64,000 nucleotides of DNA from Sphingomonas pseudosanguinis (GTDB lineage Bacteria > Pseudomonadota > Alphaproteobacteria > Sphingomonadales > Sphingomonadaceae), in contig NZ_JACIDH010000004.1 in assembly GCF_014196255.1 (NCBI RefSeq), forward strand, positions 62,001 through 126,000. Direction: 5' to 3'. A model generated the notes under the pieces. That model was not told where the DNA came from. It did not search any database and saw only the letters and a program-made list of their open reading frames with translations. Made by a program: the position numbers and the translations under genes. Below are positions 63,792-64,000 of this stretch, in pieces. How positions within the stretch are numbered: position 1 is the first letter of the stretch; each line of letters starts with the position of its first letter.

Positions 63792-64000
63792 GCGCGATGA
63801 CGCGGCCCTGCTGGGCGCGAACAGTGATGACGCCGCCGGCATCGCTGGCGCGGACCTCGCCGCCCAGCGCGTCGCCCTGCATCACCGCGATCCGGTCGAG
63901 GATGTTGGTGGCGCGTAGCCGCATAGTGAGGGCGGGCGTCGCCGCCCAGCTCGCGCCCAGATCGATAACGGCGAAGCCGGGCAGCGCCAGCGTGTTGGCA
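63769..64000 (-). CDS. TonB-dependent receptor, C-terminal end only
   Basis: The last 77 codons of a receptor read from the window edge: ANTLALPGFAVIDLGASWAATPALTMRLRATNILD, then RQ-type barrel strands, ending VIALSADWRL and a TGA at 63769. The LPGFAVIDLG...ATNILDR pattern is the typical last three barrel strands, although the C-terminal residue is Leu rather than Phe. Its stop overlaps the phosphatase gene by 23 bases on the other strand. Most of the gene lies outside the window. Confidence 0.72.
   Translation of the reverse strand, partial: ANTLALPGFAVIDLGASWAATPALTMRLRATNILDRIAVMQGDALGGEVRASDAGGVITVRAQQGRVIALSADWRL

Overview
The window is high-GC, densely coded DNA from a Gram-negative alphaproteobacterium, most likely a sphingomonad (Sphingomonas or a close relative). 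I base this on five complete or frameshifted TonB-dependent receptors plus a sixth receptor end, the SapC/cupin-like/flavin-halogenase block typical of sphingomonads, caulobacters and xanthomonads, a NodT-type outer-membrane efflux lipoprotein, DUF3597/DUF4142/CsbD stress-type proteins, and a CheR-docking pentapeptide on a chemoreceptor. I saw no phage, insertion sequence, plasmid gene or CRISPR array. One tRNA (Ser, anticodon GGA) is present.

Layout. 1-1.8 kb: end of a chemotaxis locus (STAS protein, methyl-accepting protein). 2-3 kb: glyoxalase I and Ohr peroxidase. 3.1-7.3 kb: an EmrB/EmrA/NodT-like drug efflux operon. 7.6-12.3 kb: an exported protein with strand-like repeats, a PAS-type hybrid histidine kinase and a cyclophilin-type isomerase. 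12.4-14.3 kb: tRNA-Ser, then a divergent Lrp-family regulator and methionine gamma-lyase. 14.5-29.3 kb: three paralogous TonB receptors (the middle one frameshifted) interleaved with a BCCT transporter, a Tat-exported short-chain dehydrogenase, DUF2254 and YihY/BrkB membrane proteins and a DUF2332 protein. 29.3-35.3 kb: a CHASE3-type chemoreceptor and a run of small envelope or stress proteins. 35.4-40.2 kb: a TolC/HlyD/ABC-2/ABC-2 export operon without an ATPase gene. 40.2-51.7 kb: a sugar-utilisation locus (FucP-like transporter, LacI regulator, GH3 glucosidase, large TonB receptor, SapC, cupin-like protein, flavin-dependent halogenase) with two LacI-type operators. 51.6-58.2 kb: an alpha/beta hydrolase, a response regulator, a ClC antiporter, an RNase H-like protein coupled to an FAD oxidoreductase, and an HD-GYP protein. 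58.4-62.8 kb: a TonB receptor with its FecI-type sigma factor and FecR-type anti-sigma factor. 63-64 kb: a PAP2-type acid phosphatase and the end of another TonB receptor.

The most coherent system is at 40.2-51.7 kb. A LacI regulator probably controls both a periplasmic beta-glucosidase and a TonB receptor operon that ends in a halogenase, so uptake and hydrolysis of a glycoside-type substrate appear to be tied to halogenation. The other points worth checking are the export operon without its own ATPase, the repeat protein at 7.6-8.5 kb, and a long C/G homopolymer palindrome near 19.1 kb that is probably an assembly artefact.
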